Source: RI-153 sp041391225 (GTDB taxonomy: Bacteria; Chloroflexota; Anaerolineae; Caldilineales; Caldilineaceae). Taken from it: 64,000 bases of DNA. The stretch covers positions 100,092 to 164,091 of the forward strand of contig JAWKOL010000014.1 in assembly GCA_041391225.1 (NCBI GenBank). Reading direction: 5' to 3'. This document shows, piece by piece, positions 46,466 to 57,013 of this stretch. Each line of letters opens with the position of its first letter. Positions within the stretch are counted from its first letter, which is position 1. The notes beneath the pieces were generated by a model. That model did no database searches, was not told the DNA's origin, and saw only the letters and a program-made list of their open reading frames with translations. The position numbers and the translations under genes are program-made.

Positions 46466-46652
46466 TCAGTGCCAGGCACTGACAGATCCACCCAACTGGA
46501 AGCGTCACCATACAAGCCTGCGACGGCGAACCGTTATACTCTGAACCTGACCTGCACTTGTCAGTACACATCGTGTCCAACACGTGTCGACGAGATCAAC
46601 GCACCCAATACACCGTCAACATCGCCACCGGTCCACATCGCCACCGGTCCAC
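46466..46652. repeat. Intergenic repeats: second copy of the CAGTGCCAGGCACTGAC palindrome and a 16-bp tandem duplication
   Basis: The palindrome at 46466-46483 matches 12049-12067 with the same right flank. At 46621-46652 ATCGCCACCGGTCCAC occurs twice in tandem. A looser inverted pair joins GCGTGGTGCGTGGTGC (around 46406) with CACGCACCACGCAC (around 46650). No gene is visible in 46366-46704. Confidence 0.65.
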
Positions 46653-46704
46653 GCACCACGCACTACGTATCATTTCGATTCGTGTAGCCAATAGGAGAAC
46701 TCTG

Positions 46705-47997
46705 ATGAATCACAAATTACGTCTAGGAATCGGCATGCTGGCGCTGGCGCTGGTCATGGCGCTGCTGCCGATGACAGGACAGGCGCAGTCCAACGGCGTC
46801 TGCGCGCAGGAGGTGGTGGTGGCGCAGGGCGACACGCTCTCGTCCATTGCCCGCACGTACCTCGGCAATCTGAGCGCGTATCCGTCCATTGTGACCGCCA
46901 CCAACGCCGCCGCGCTCACCGATTCTCGCTTCACCCGCATCGACAACCCTGGCGTGATTCGGGTGGGCTGGCGGCTGTGCATCCCGTCCTCGTCCGCGGT
47001 GACCACGCAATCGGCGCAATCGGCCCAGCCGTCGGTGCCTGCACCGACACCCACGCTGTCACCGGAACGGGCAATCACCGGTCCGCTCACAGCGGAACTG
47101 GACGATCCGTCGGAGCACCCGCTGTCGACTGCGTACATGCGCGAGCAGAGCTATCCTGGCAGCGAGATCACGGTGGTGCAGCAGCTTGGTCCTGGCGCAA
47201 ACTACAGCCGCGCCATCGTCTCCTACGAGTCGGAGGGCAACACCATCCGCGCCTGGATGACGATCCCCAGCGGTGACGCGCCCGAAACCGGCTGGCCGGT
47301 GATCGTCTTCAACCACGGTCACATCCCGCCCACGATTTTCCGCACCGGCGAACGCTACGTGGCCTACATGGATTACTTTGCTTGCCGCGGGTACATCGTC
47401 TTCGCGCCGGACTACCGCGGACATGGCTTCTCCGAAGGTCAACCCGCCAGTGGACACGGCAGCCCGGCGTACACCATAGACGTCCTCAACGCCGTCTCTT
47501 CGGTGCGGCTGCATCCGTCCGCCGATCCCGACCGCATCGGCCTGTGGGGACACTCGATGGGCGGCGGCATTACCCTGCGCGCGATGCTCGTGGACGACGG
47601 CATCAAGGCCGGAGTGATCTGGGGCGGCGTGGTGGTCTCGTTCCTCGATTCGTTTGAGCGGCCCGAGTTGCAGGGCGTGCGCGTCCCCGAATGGTTCGAG
47701 CAGCCGCGCAGCCAGTACGTCGACGCCTACGGCGGCGTAGACGAAAACCGCGCCTTCTGGGTCGCCACCTCGCCCAACGCCATGCTCGATGAACTGTCCG
47801 GCCCGATCCAACTCCACCATGCCACCGCCGACGAAAGCGTGCCGGTGGAATACGCCGAAGTCCTCGCCGCACAGATCGAAGAAGTCGGCGGCACCGTCGA
47901 ACTCTACACCTACGCCGGCGACAACCACAACATCTCGGTCAACTTTGGCACCGCGATGGCAAGATCGGTGGCGTTTTTTGATGAGTATGTGAAATGA
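46705..47997 (+). CDS. Secreted LysM-domain alpha/beta hydrolase (prolyl-oligopeptidase-like)
   Basis: The product is 430 aa. The start at 46705 follows ATAGGAGAA. The signal peptide (LGIGMLALALVMALLPMTGQ) covers about residues 7-27. A LysM-like domain (VVVAQGDTLSSIARTYLGNL ... GWRLCIP) at about 38-100 suggests peptidoglycan or glycan binding. A Ser/Pro/Thr linker leads to the hydrolase domain: VIVFNHGHIPP, YIVFAPDYRGHGFSEG, nucleophile GHSMGGG, acid in ATADESVP and His in GDNHNIS. It resembles dipeptidyl/acyl-peptidase-type serine hydrolases. Probably wall-associated; substrate unknown. Confidence 0.9.
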   Translation: MNHKLRLGIGMLALALVMALLPMTGQAQSNGVCAQEVVVAQGDTLSSIARTYLGNLSAYPSIVTATNAAALTDSRFTRIDNPGVIRVGWRLCIPSSSAVTTQSAQSAQPSVPAPTPTLSPERAITGPLTAELDDPSEHPLSTAYMREQSYPGSEITVVQQLGPGANYSRAIVSYESEGNTIRAWMTIPSGDAPETGWPVIVFNHGHIPPTIFRTGERYVAYMDYFACRGYIVFAPDYRGHGFSEGQPASGHGSPAYTIDVLNAVSSVRLHPSADPDRIGLWGHSMGGGITLRAMLVDDGIKAGVIWGGVVVSFLDSFERPELQGVRVPEWFEQPRSQYVDAYGGVDENRAFWVATSPNAMLDELSGPIQLHHATADESVPVEYAEVLAAQIEEVGGTVELYTYAGDNHNISVNFGTAMARSVAFFDEYVK

Positions 47998-48011
47998 CTC
48001 AGGGGAGACCT

Positions 48012-48123
48012 ATAGGTTAAGTAATGTCGACACAAGTGCCGGGACTATCGCCGCAGCGCGGAACATTCTCCTGGCGACACGTCCAACGTGAAGCCCCCGC
48101 TTTCGTTCTATCTTAACGCCTAT
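48012..48123. repeat. Dispersed inverted-repeat element, copy C
   Basis: The left part ATAGGTTAAGTAATGTCGAC (then ACAAGTGCCGGGACT) and right part AAGCCCCCGCTTTCG (then TTCTATCTTAACGCCTAT) are imperfect inverted copies. The loop CGCCGCAGCGCGG...CTGGCGACACGTCCAACGTG aligns with the loops of copies A and B. A second small inverted pair, ACCCCTCC/GGAGGGGT, follows at 48127-48167. No gene lies in 47998-48284. Confidence 0.8.
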
Positions 48124-48284
48124 GGGGAGACCCCTCCTCTAGCTCCCGCGGTGCGTGGGGAGGGGTGCTTCTTGGGCGGAGGATTGGAGATAGGTTCCCA
48201 ACTTGACCAGTCGTGGAGATTCAGCTACATTCCTACCATCCTCGATCTAAACCGATTCATCTACCGCGCCAAGGAGCGAATCCC

Positions 48285-51200
48285 ATGACCCAAAAGCAGT
48301 CCGACGCCCTCAAATTCCGCTGCATCGGCCCACCCCGCGGCGGACGTGTCGTCGCCGTGGCCGGCCACCCCACCGACCGCAGCACGTTCTACTTCGGGGC
48401 CTGCGCCGGCGGCGTGTGGAAGACCGTCGACGGCGGCACCTACTGGGAGAACATTTCCGACGGTTTCTTCACCAGCAGCGCAGTGGGTGCGATGGCGGTT
48501 TCACCCTCCGATCCAAATGTCATCTACGTGGGGACGGGCGAAGCCTCGATCCGCGGTGACGTGTCCTGGGGCGACGGCGTCTACAAGTCCACCGACGGCG
48601 GCAAGACGTGGCGCAACGTGGGCCTGCACGACACCCACCACATCGGCAAGATCCAGATTCATCCTCAGAACCCCGACATCGTCTACGTCGCCGCGCTCGG
48701 ACACGCCTTCGGGCCGAACGACGAAGCGCGCGTCTTCCGCACGCTGGACGGCGGTAAGAGCTGGCAGCGTGTCCTCTTCGTGAGCAACCGCGCCGGCGCC
48801 ATTGACATCGCGCTAGACGCCACCAATCCGCGCATCTTGTACGTCGATCTGGCAGGTGCATCGCCACTTCTGGGAACTGGTCAGCGGCGGCGAGGACAGC
48901 GGCCTGTGGCGTTCCACCGACGGCGGCGAAACCTGGATGGAGATCACCCGCAACAGAGGACTGCCGCAGACGGGCATCCTGGGCAAGATCGGCGTCACGG
49001 CGTCTCCCGCCAAGGCGGGGCGCGTGTGGGCCATCGTCGAGGCCGAGGGCGACATGTCCGGCGTCTACCGCTCCGACGACGGCGGCGACCGCTGGGAACT
49101 GCTCACCACCAACCGCGATCTGATGGCGCGGCCCTGGTACTACATGCACATCTTCGCCGATCCACAGGACAGCGAGACCGTCTACGTCACCAACCTGAAA
49201 ATGTGGAAATCCACCGACGGCGGCAAGAACTACAACGAAATCACCACCCTGCACGGTGACAACCACGATCTGTGGATCGACCCCAACGATCCGCAGCGCA
49301 TGATCGAAGCCACGACGGCGGCGCCAACGTTTCCTTCAACGGTGGCGACACCTGGAGCACCGTCTACAACCAGATGACCGGCCAGTTCTACCACATCGAC
49401 GTCGACAACCGCCTGCCCTACCACGTCTACGGCACCCAACAGGACAACAGCAGCATCGGCGTGCCCAGCGCGTCGGAGAAAGGGGCCATCACCTGGGGCG
49501 ACTGCTACCCGGCAGGCACCGGCGAAAGCGGCTATATCGCCGTCCACCCCGAAGACCCCGACATCGTCTTCGTGGGCGCGGTGGGATCGTCGCCGGGCGG
49601 CGGCGGCGCGCTGCAACGCTACGACAACCGCACCAAGCAGATCCGCCTCGTCACCGTGTGGCCGGAGACTTACTCGGGCTGGGGGCCAAAGGATCTGAAA
49701 TACCGCTTCCATGGACCTTCCCCATCCTCTTCTCGCCGCACGACACCGGCGTCATCTACTCCACCGGCAACGTCGTCTTCAAGACCACCGACGAAGGTCA
49801 CAATTGGCAGCCGATCAGCCCCGATCTTACGCGCAACGACGAGAGCAAACTGGGTCCGTCGGGTGGTCCGCTGACGTTGGATACCAGCGGCGCGGAACAC
49901 TACTGCACCATCTCCTGCCTGATCGAATCGCCCCACGAGCAGGGCGTCCTCTGGGCCGGCAGCGACGACGGGCTGGTCCACATCTCCAAGGACGGCGGCG
50001 CGTCGTGGCAGAACGTCACACCCGCCGACCTGCCCGAGTGGAGCTTCGTCACCGTGATCGAGCAGTCGATGCACGATGCGGCGACGGTCTACATCGCTGC
50101 CACCCGCTACAAACTGGACGATTACCGCCCCTTCCTTTTCAAGACGACCGACTACGGCCAAAGCTGGCAGCGCATCGACGCCGCCTTCCCGCAGGATCAG
50201 ATCACGCGCATGTTGCGCGAGGACCCCACACAGGCGGGTCTGCTCTACGTCGGCACCGAACGCGGCATCTTCGTCTCGCTGGATGACGGCGGACACTGGC
50301 AGCCCATGCCGGGGAATCTGCCCGTTGTGCCGGTCTACGACTTCAAGGTGAAGGGCGACGAACTGGCCATCGCTACCCACGGTCGCGCCTTCTGGATCGT
50401 CGACGATCTGACGCCGCTGCGCCAGGCCGCCGCGGCCGGGCAGGGCGAACTGCGCTTCGGCGCGCTGGCGCTCTTCCCGCCCAAGCGCACGCTGCGCCGC
50501 TGGATGCACTGGAACGTGGCTGGATCGCGTGGACCCAACAACCGCAACTACGCCCTATCGTTTGGCCTGCTGATCAGCTACCGCGAGGAAAAGGGCGAGA
50601 ACAACGAGCAGATCCGCAAGATGCTCGACTGTGGCGAGAACCCGCCGCAGGGTGTGATTGTCCACTACACACTGCCTGCCGACGTGCTCAGCAACGTCAA
50701 CGGCGACGTGCGGTTGACCTTCCTCGATGGCGAGGGCAAGGAGATCAAATCCTTCCGCCCCAAACCGCAGCCCAACGGCAAGGACAAACCTAGCGACGAC
50801 GAACTCTTCCTGCCCACCAAACCTGGCCTCAACCGCTTCGTTTGGGACATGCGCTACCCCGAGCCGGAGAAGCTGCCCGAAGATCCCACCACCGGCAAGG
50901 CGACGATGGGCGTGCCGGCCAGGCCCGGCGTCTACGAAGTACGCCTGACCGTGGGCGAGGAATCGATGAGTGAGTCTTTGAAATCTTCGTGGATCCCGAT
51001 GCCGGGGCGACGGAGGCCGACCTGAAAGCCCAATTCGATCTGGCGCAGACGTTGGTGGCCAAGATCGACGAGACGCACAAGGCCGTGAAGCGTATCCGCC
51101 GTGTCAAGGCGCAGGTGGAGATGTGGAAAGAGCAACTAACCCACGTAGACGCCGATGAACAGAAGCGCAGCGCAGTGGAAGAAACGCGCCAAACAGTTGA

Positions 51201-51485
51201 TCGAGCAACTCCACGCCGTCGAAGGTGAGTTGGTCACCACTCGACGCCAAGACCTCGTTCGACCGTCTGCGCTTCCCCACGCGGCTGAACGCCAAGCTGG
51301 TGGGCCTGATCAACGTTGTGACCGGGGCCGACGCTGCGCCCACCAGGCAAGCCTACGACGTCTTCGAGCACCTGTCTGCCCAGGTCGACGCCCAACTCGA
51401 CACGTTGGAATCGATCCTCGGCGAAGGTGTGGCCGACTTCAACGCCGCGGTGGCGGATTTGAAGGCGGGCGCGGTGGTTGGTTAG
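48285..51485 (+). CDS. Sortilin/Vps10-like BNR-repeat propeller protein, at least six frameshifts
   Basis: About 1,066 aa when rejoined. The start at 48285 follows AAGGAG at 8-nt spacing. Asp-box (SxDxGxxW) repeats occur throughout: TVDGGTYWENI, STDGGKTWRNV, TLDGGKSWQRV, STDGGETWMEI, SDDGGDRWELL, TTDEGHNWQPI, SKDGGASWQNV, TTDYGQSWQRI. They form one or two large propellers like the sortilin (Vps10) domain. A C-terminal Ig-like segment (RPGVYEVRLTVGE) and a helical tail (VAKIDETHKAVKRIRRVKAQ) follow. Breaks are near 48855, 49310, 49720, 50975, 51160 and 51225. No signal peptide is evident, which is odd for the family. Sialidase activity is not implied, as no catalytic Arg/Tyr/Asp set was seen. 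It converges on the GH13 gene, with only 53 nt between them. Confidence 0.8.
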
Positions 51486-51538
51486 CGGATCCGTCGTGCG
51501 TCGTACGTCGTCCATCGTCGTTCGTCCGCCGTCCGTCC

Positions 51539-53590
51539 TCACCCAATAATCAAATATGACTTCCACGCATACCCATCCAGCCGGATCGGCATAACGCCCG
51601 GGCCTTGCAGATCGCCCTCGATCTGGCTGGTGAACATGTTAAGGAAGCGGCCCGGCCCGGTGTGCGCCAAGTTGACAAGTTCGTCCACCGGGTCGGCGCC
51701 GAAGTTGATCACGGTGACTTGCTTGCCCAGGTTGTCGGGCAGTTCGTGGAGCATGACGAGCAGCCCCGGCGACTTCACCTCGGGAACGTCGATCTGCTGG
51801 GCCATGAAGATCTTGTAGTCGCGACGCACACGCAGCATAGCCCGCAGTTGACCCACGAACGAGTGCGGGTTGCGTACCTGTTCAGAGATCGGGCCGTAGA
51901 GCGCCGTGGCCTTGGGCAGACCCGAAGCGGACTGTTCGGCTTCGGGGTTGACGTTCATCAGATCGTAGGCGCCGCGGTGGATCCAGCGCGTGTCGCCGTC
52001 GGCAAGGAGATGCTCCACGCTCTGGGCCGGCAGCGGCAGCGCCCCCACCAGATCCCAGCCCGACAGCGCGAAGACGCCCGGCTGAAACGCGTTGTACGCC
52101 ACCAGCAACAGGTGCAATTGCTGCAACTTCTGCCTGTCTTCCCCGCTGAGTAGATTGAGATCTGTGATCCCCAGCGTGGCGGCGGCGATGCTCAACGTCG
52201 TCGACGCCACGCCGTTTTCGGTGAACCGCAGATTGTACGGCGCATTCTGACCGGTGAGCCGGTCGTACATCACCGACCGTATCTGACCACGCAACGCTGC
52301 GCCGCCCCACTCACGCCCCTGAAACTGGAATCGATCATCGTGGTGCAAGAACCAGAAGTGGACGAGTTCCAGTGTCAACTCGTCGTGGTTTTGCAGCGCG
52401 TGGATCAGCGATCCTGGGTCGATTTCGTAGTCGCGCATGATGCCTAACATCAGCCGCAAGAACTCCGTGTCCCCGGTGACGAGGGCGTACTGGTAGGCAG
52501 GTCTCGTCACAAAATCGTACGAGAGATCGGGGCCACCCTTGGCCATGCGCGCGATATCGTCCACCGCCAGGTTGAGTTCCTGGAAGGTAAAGCCGCCCAC
52601 CTTGCGCACCATCCCGGCGATGAGCCGGTTGCCCACCTCCGAAAGTGGATGCCCTTCGGACCAGACCGTGCCGTCTTCGTTGCGCTCGATGCCCAGGAAA
52701 CCGTTGGCGTCCAGGCGCAGCATACTGGCGCCGAGCGTGCCTAAGCGTGCAGCGTCGCCGATCACCAGCCGCTGCGCCGCAAACGACGGGTCCAACCAGT
52801 TCAGTGTGGGCTGCCCAGCTTTGAAGTAGTGGAGGTAGACCCAGCGCCGTTCCACGCCATCGACGCCGCGCACCACGTCGGTGGCGCTCCAGTCGGTCTC
52901 CTTGATGCCCGGCTCGTAGAAGATCACCGCGGCAGCCGGCCCACGATGTAGCCCTTGTCGGCCAATAGATCCACGATGCTGGGCGTGAGGTTGACCGAGT
53001 CGCGGTCTTCCCCACGTCGGGCAGCAGATACCAGTCCTCGCGGGCGATTTCCACCATGTGGTAGAGGCCGGGGTAGTCGTTGTAGCCGCGTTCGGCCAGG
53101 CGGAAATCGGCGCCCTTGCCCGTGTGCGCGGGGACAATGTCATCGATCAGGATAGCGCCGTTGGCCGAGGCGTTCTGGCGCATGGTCAGGTATTCGGCTG
53201 TCGTGCCGAAATCCGGGGCGATGTCGAGGCCGATGCGGTCGAAAAAGCCGTCGATGGTGGGGGTGTATTCTTGTTCGTAGATGCCACCGGACTGCTTGAG
53301 GGGGCCCGTGTGCATGCCTTCGATGCCGATTTCGGCGAAGGTGCGCCACAGATCGGGGTCGCCCAGCGTCGCCAGCACCGATTCGCCCTCGCGGGTGATG
53401 ATCGAGGCCGGGTAGGCCGTAAACCACACCGAAGCCAATGCCGTGGCGTCGCGGGAAGCGGCTCGGCGTAGGGCCGACGCCACTGTTCGCCCTGTCCTGA
53501 ATAGCGTGAAAGAATGCGACTCGTGCCGGTCAGCATCGAGCGTTGCACAAGCCACTGGATGTAATCACTTTCAGAGTGCTGCGTCACCAA
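51539..53590 (-). CDS. GH13-family enzyme, trehalose-synthase/maltosyltransferase-like, three frameshifts
   Basis: About 680 aa when rejoined. The GTG start at 53590 follows AAAGGAG at 9-nt spacing. GH13 signature regions are present: I, DDIVPAHTGKGADF; II, MLRLDANGFLGIE (nucleophile Asp in RLDAN); III, FTFQELNLAVDD (acid/base Glu); IV, ALQNHDELT (transition-state Asp). The domain closing with INFGADPVDELVNL resembles the C-terminal beta domain. The organisation is closest to bacterial maltose alpha-glucosyltransferase (trehalose synthase) relatives, which interconvert maltose and trehalose, but the substrate is not certain. Breaks are near 53465, 53010 and 52930. No signal peptide, so it is cytoplasmic: a likely consumer of imported malto-oligosaccharide. 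Confidence 0.83.
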
Positions 53591-53627
53591 CCGTCTCCTT
53601 TGTCTGTCTCCATTGGTTCCTATTCAG

Positions 53628-53689
53628 GTGCGACGCACTGACCAGGAGAACGACCTGTATGCGTCAATGTTTGGGCTAGTGCGTCGCAC
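53628..53689. repeat. Inverted repeat (GTGCGACGCACT / AGTGCGTCGCAC) in a gene-free stretch
   Basis: Arms at 53628-53639 and 53678-53689 are perfect over 12 bp and extend to 16 with one mismatch. It lies between divergent GH13 and membrane-protein genes. The rest of 53591-53957 is AT-richer, holds a GACGA/GATGG stutter (about 53776-53822) and no credible gene. Confidence 0.7.
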
Positions 53690-53957
53690 GTGAGGCTGAA
53701 CAGCCACCTCAATTGTCAGATTGAGCAATGTTCGGTCAGTCTAGCAGGATGGAGTGAATTGTCAACCGAACTGCTGACGACAGACGACTGGCGATGGACG
53801 ATGGATGACTGGCGACGCTTTCGTGGCGACATGACAAAAGTCATTGCTGGTGGCGGCAAATCGCAGTACCTTGAAGCAGTCGAAGCCGCCCGACGGTCTG
53901 AATACAGCGACACCTTCGATGACCGGTACACGTACTACGCACCACGAAAGGATCACC

Positions 53958-55220
53958 ATGCAGCCCCCCTCGATGAAACCCTACGCCGTCACCGCGCTGG
54001 CTGCGCTGCTGTTGGCTGCTGCCACCGGCGCGTTGATGCGTTTTAGCCTGGTCAATGGCTTTCCCACGTGGGCCAGCAATTACACCGCCATTCGTCATGC
54101 CCACAGCCACCTAATGTACTTCGGCTGGGGGACGCTGGCGATCATGGCGCTGATCTGGCGTCAACTGCCGTCGATCACCGGGCGTGCGTTGCCGCGAGGC
54201 GTCCGCGCGCAGATGACCGCCGCGGGCGTGGCCGCGTTGTTGAGCTTCCCCGCATTCTGGGCCAATGGCTACGGCGAAACGCAGATCGGCGGGCTGTCGC
54301 TGCCGCTGGGCGCGATGGTCTCCGGCGCCAACGGGCTGACGTGGGCCGCGTTTATCCTACTCTACGCCCGGGCCACTTGGCGACTGTCCCGCCGTCCGCT
54401 GCCGGTACGCTTGTGGGACGCGGCCATCGTCCTGCTGATCCTGGCTTGCATGGGGGTGCTGTGGCTAATGGCGCTGGTGGTGACGGCGTCTTCGAGTTTT
54501 TTCATGCACCAGGCCGCGCTGCATCTGTTCCTCGATCTCTACGCTGTAGGCTGGTTCGGCCTGGCGCTGCTTGGCCTGCTCTGGGCGCGGACTGGCGAAG
54601 ACGCTGCCCGCGGACAGTGGCTCCCTGTGAACGCACTGGCACTCGCGCTTGCGCCCACCTTCTTCCTGGGCATGGCGCCCGCGGTGACGCCGCCTGCCCT
54701 GGCCGCGGTGGCGATGCTGGGCAACGTCCTGGCGGCGGGGATGCTGGCGTGGCATGGTTGGCTGCTGTGGTGGCAACGTGCGCGGTTGCCGCTGCTGGTT
54801 CAATTCGGGCTGTTGACGCTGGCCGTTCATGCCCTCATCGGCGTCGTGTTGATCTTCCCGGGCGTGTGGACCTGGGCCGCGGGGACGCAACTGCGCGTCT
54901 TCTTCCTGCACAACCTACTGCTGGGCTGGTTGAGCAGTGTGCTGATCGGGCTGATCGCGGCGCAGTGGATCAACACGCCCCGCACGGTGCGCCGGATCCT
55001 CGACGCCGCGTGGATCGGCGGCGTGGGCCTGATGCTCCTGTCGCTCCTCGGTATGGGCGGCGGCAACCTGTCGCCTGTTTCGCCGCTTGTCTGGCTGCAA
55101 CTTGCCGCTTGGAGCAGCCTGCTGCTGGTCGGCGTCATCGTGATGCAGGTTGCTGTGGCCGCACGCCGCTTTGCCGGGCATAGCACGTCTCTGGGAATCA
55201 CTGCCGAGGCATCCGGCTGA
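53958..55220 (+). CDS. Polytopic membrane protein with conserved-looking histidines
   Basis: The product is about 420 aa; AAAGGA precedes the ATG at 53958 (a second ATG lies at 53970). Some ten to twelve hydrophobic helices are visible, e.g. AVTALAALLLAAATGALMRF, AAIVLLILACMGVLWLMALV and SVLIGLIAAQWI. Two membrane segments carry histidines, RHAHSHLMYFGWGTLAIMAL and FFMHQAALHLFLDLYAVGWF, plus FFLHNLLLGWLSS. The arrangement is reminiscent of haem-ligating helices in heme-copper-oxidase-like proteins, but no proper subunit I motif is present. It is followed 100 nt later by the halogenase on the same strand. Function not established. Confidence 0.75.
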   Translation: MQPPSMKPYAVTALAALLLAAATGALMRFSLVNGFPTWASNYTAIRHAHSHLMYFGWGTLAIMALIWRQLPSITGRALPRGVRAQMTAAGVAALLSFPAFWANGYGETQIGGLSLPLGAMVSGANGLTWAAFILLYARATWRLSRRPLPVRLWDAAIVLLILACMGVLWLMALVVTASSSFFMHQAALHLFLDLYAVGWFGLALLGLLWARTGEDAARGQWLPVNALALALAPTFFLGMAPAVTPPALAAVAMLGNVLAAGMLAWHGWLLWWQRARLPLLVQFGLLTLAVHALIGVVLIFPGVWTWAAGTQLRVFFLHNLLLGWLSSVLIGLIAAQWINTPRTVRRILDAAWIGGVGLMLLSLLGMGGGNLSPVSPLVWLQLAAWSSLLLVGVIVMQVAVAARRFAGHSTSLGITAEASG

Positions 55221-55242
55221 GTGGTGGTGTAAGCCTGCTTCC

Positions 55243-55271
55243 TTGCGCCCGAACGAGAAATGGCATACAGT
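55243..55271 (+). promoter_or_regulatory. Weak candidate promoter for the halogenase gene
   Basis: TTGCGC (55243-55248), 17 nt, TACAGT (55266-55271), 50 nt before the ATG at 55322. Each box matches 4 of 6. The alternative is co-transcription with the membrane-protein gene. Confidence 0.3.
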
Positions 55272-55321
55272 GGCCCAATCACCAATCACAAGCCACCGTT
55301 CTCATTCTGCAGGAGACCACC

Positions 55322-57013
55322 ATGCCCACCCAGTCCCAGTTCGACGTTGCCATCATCGGTTCGGGGATCACCGGCTCTACGCTGGCCGCCATCCTGGCGC
55401 GACATGGGCTGCGTGTGATCGTCTTCGAGGCGGGGCAGCACCCCAAGTTCGCCATCGGCGAGTCCATGATCCTGGAGACATCGGAGACGATGCGCGCCGT
55501 GGCCCAATTCTTCGACGTCCCCGAACTGGCCTTCTACAGTTCGGAGAACTACTTCGACTTCATCGGCGCGTCGCACGGTGTGAAACGTCATTTCAGCTAC
55601 CTGCACCACACCCCTGGCCAAACCCAGCAGATCGAGCGCAGCCTGCAAGCCGTCATCCCCAAGGAGCCGCACGGCCACGAACTGCACCTCTTCCGCCAGG
55701 ACGTGGACGCCTACCTCACGTCGCTGGCGATTCACTACGGCGCCGAAGTGCGCCAGAATACACGCGTCAACAATGTGGATATCGACGCGGAAGGGGTTTC
55801 GGTGACCACCCACGATGGCGCCACGATCACCGCCGATTTCATTGTGGACGCCGGCGGCTTTCGCTCGCTCATCGCCGATCAATTTGGGCTGCGCGATTTC
55901 GACTTGCAGGCCCATTCGCGCACGATCTTCACCCACATGATCGACGTCCCCTGCTTTCACGATGTGGGGGCGTCGCGCCAGGCGTACGGGCTGCCGTTCC
56001 GCGTCTCAGAGGGGACGCTGCATCACGTTTTCAAGGGTGGTTGGCTGTGGATCATCCCGTTCAACAACCACAGCCGCGCCACCAATCCCCTGTGCAGCGT
56101 GGGGCTGCAACTCGATCCCCGGCGCTACCCCGTCCGCGAAGACATGACGCCCGAGCAAGAGTTCTACAATTTCATCGCCCAGTACCCTAGCATGTTGGCC
56201 CAGTTGAAAGACGCCAAGGCTGTGCGCAATTGGACCCGCACCAACCGCATCCAATTCTCATCCAAGCATGTGGTTGGGGATCGCTTTGCCCTGCTCGGCC
56301 ACGCCGCCGGCTTCATCGATCCGCTCTACTCGAAGGGGCTGTACACCTCGTTCATGAGCCTCGGTCTGCTGGCGCACCTGCTCCTCGACGCCTACGCCGC
56401 CAAGGACTACCGCGCCGAACGCTTCGCCCCGCTGGAGACACAGACCCTCGCGTTCGTGCGCACAGCGGATCGCCTCACCGCAAACTCGTACAAATCGTGG
56501 GGCAACTACAAGCTGTGGTCGGTCTACGCGGTGTTGTGGATGCTGGGTGCTTACTTGGAGCTTGTGAAGCTGATGAGCCTGCGCGGCGCGTCTGCCGATC
56601 GTCGCGCCTACTTCGAGGGTGCGCGTCACCTGAAACTGGCGGGCGGTGCTTTCGTCGAGTTCGATCAACTGGCCGACAGCATCGACCGCATCGTGGAAGA
56701 TGTCAACATCGACGACGAAACCGCCGTCGACGCCGCGGTGACGCAGATCCGCGCGCTTTACGCCGGCGTCGACTGGATCCCCGACGCGTTTGTGCAGGTG
56801 CTCAGGGGCAAGAATCACCTGCCCGCCAACAAATTCCGCCTCAGCCTCTTCGATCCCGAAGACGGATTCCTCGGCCACGGCGCCTTTCGGCAACACTTCT
56901 TCGGCGATCACAGCATGACGGAAGTGGCGAAGCAGTTTGTGGTAGAGAAAGTAAAGTATTCCACGGTGGGCCTGCGGGCCGCGCGCAAGTGGGGATTGGG
57001 GACTGGGGATTAG
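55322..57013 (+). CDS. Flavin-dependent halogenase-like monooxygenase
   Basis: The product is 563 aa; GCAGGAG precedes the ATG. The FAD-binding GxGxxG is at residues 13-18 (IIGSGITGS), followed by VFEAGQHPKFAIGESM, and the FAD site GDRFALLGHAAGFIDPLYSK follows later. The halogenase signature W-x-W-x-I-P is present at 241-246 (GGWLWIIPF). The family uses FADH2, oxygen and halide to make hypohalous acid that halogenates an aromatic or polyketide substrate; related proteins without a proven substrate are common. No biosynthetic cluster or flavin reductase is adjacent. The last residues (GLGTGD) and the stop are supplied by the same G-rich repeat that ends the Nudix gene, so the native C-terminus may be altered. 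Confidence 0.88.
   Translation: MPTQSQFDVAIIGSGITGSTLAAILARHGLRVIVFEAGQHPKFAIGESMILETSETMRAVAQFFDVPELAFYSSENYFDFIGASHGVKRHFSYLHHTPGQTQQIERSLQAVIPKEPHGHELHLFRQDVDAYLTSLAIHYGAEVRQNTRVNNVDIDAEGVSVTTHDGATITADFIVDAGGFRSLIADQFGLRDFDLQAHSRTIFTHMIDVPCFHDVGASRQAYGLPFRVSEGTLHHVFKGGWLWIIPFNNHSRATNPLCSVGLQLDPRRYPVREDMTPEQEFYNFIAQYPSMLAQLKDAKAVRNWTRTNRIQFSSKHVVGDRFALLGHAAGFIDPLYSKGLYTSFMSLGLLAHLLLDAYAAKDYRAERFAPLETQTLAFVRTADRLTANSYKSWGNYKLWSVYAVLWMLGAYLELVKLMSLRGASADRRAYFEGARHLKLAGGAFVEFDQLADSIDRIVEDVNIDDETAVDAAVTQIRALYAGVDWIPDAFVQVLRGKNHLPANKFRLSLFDPEDGFLGHGAFRQHFFGDHSMTEVAKQFVVEKVKYSTVGLRAARKWGLGTGD

Noticed and set aside
45079..46515. Single fused beta-repeat/hydrolase protein
   Set aside because: The frame is open as assembled, but a one-base correction in a GCC run gives the first gene a natural membrane-like C-terminus and stop, and the hydrolase has its own start.
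46705..47997. Peptidoglycan hydrolase based on the LysM domain
   Set aside because: The catalytic part is a serine alpha/beta-hydrolase with a full triad; there is no NlpC/P60, amidase or lysozyme motif. LysM only suggests wall location.
48285..51485. Sialidase/neuraminidase call for the BNR-repeat protein
   Set aside because: Asp-boxes are structural and shared with sortilin-like propellers. The catalytic arginine triad and Tyr/Glu pair of sialidases were not seen.
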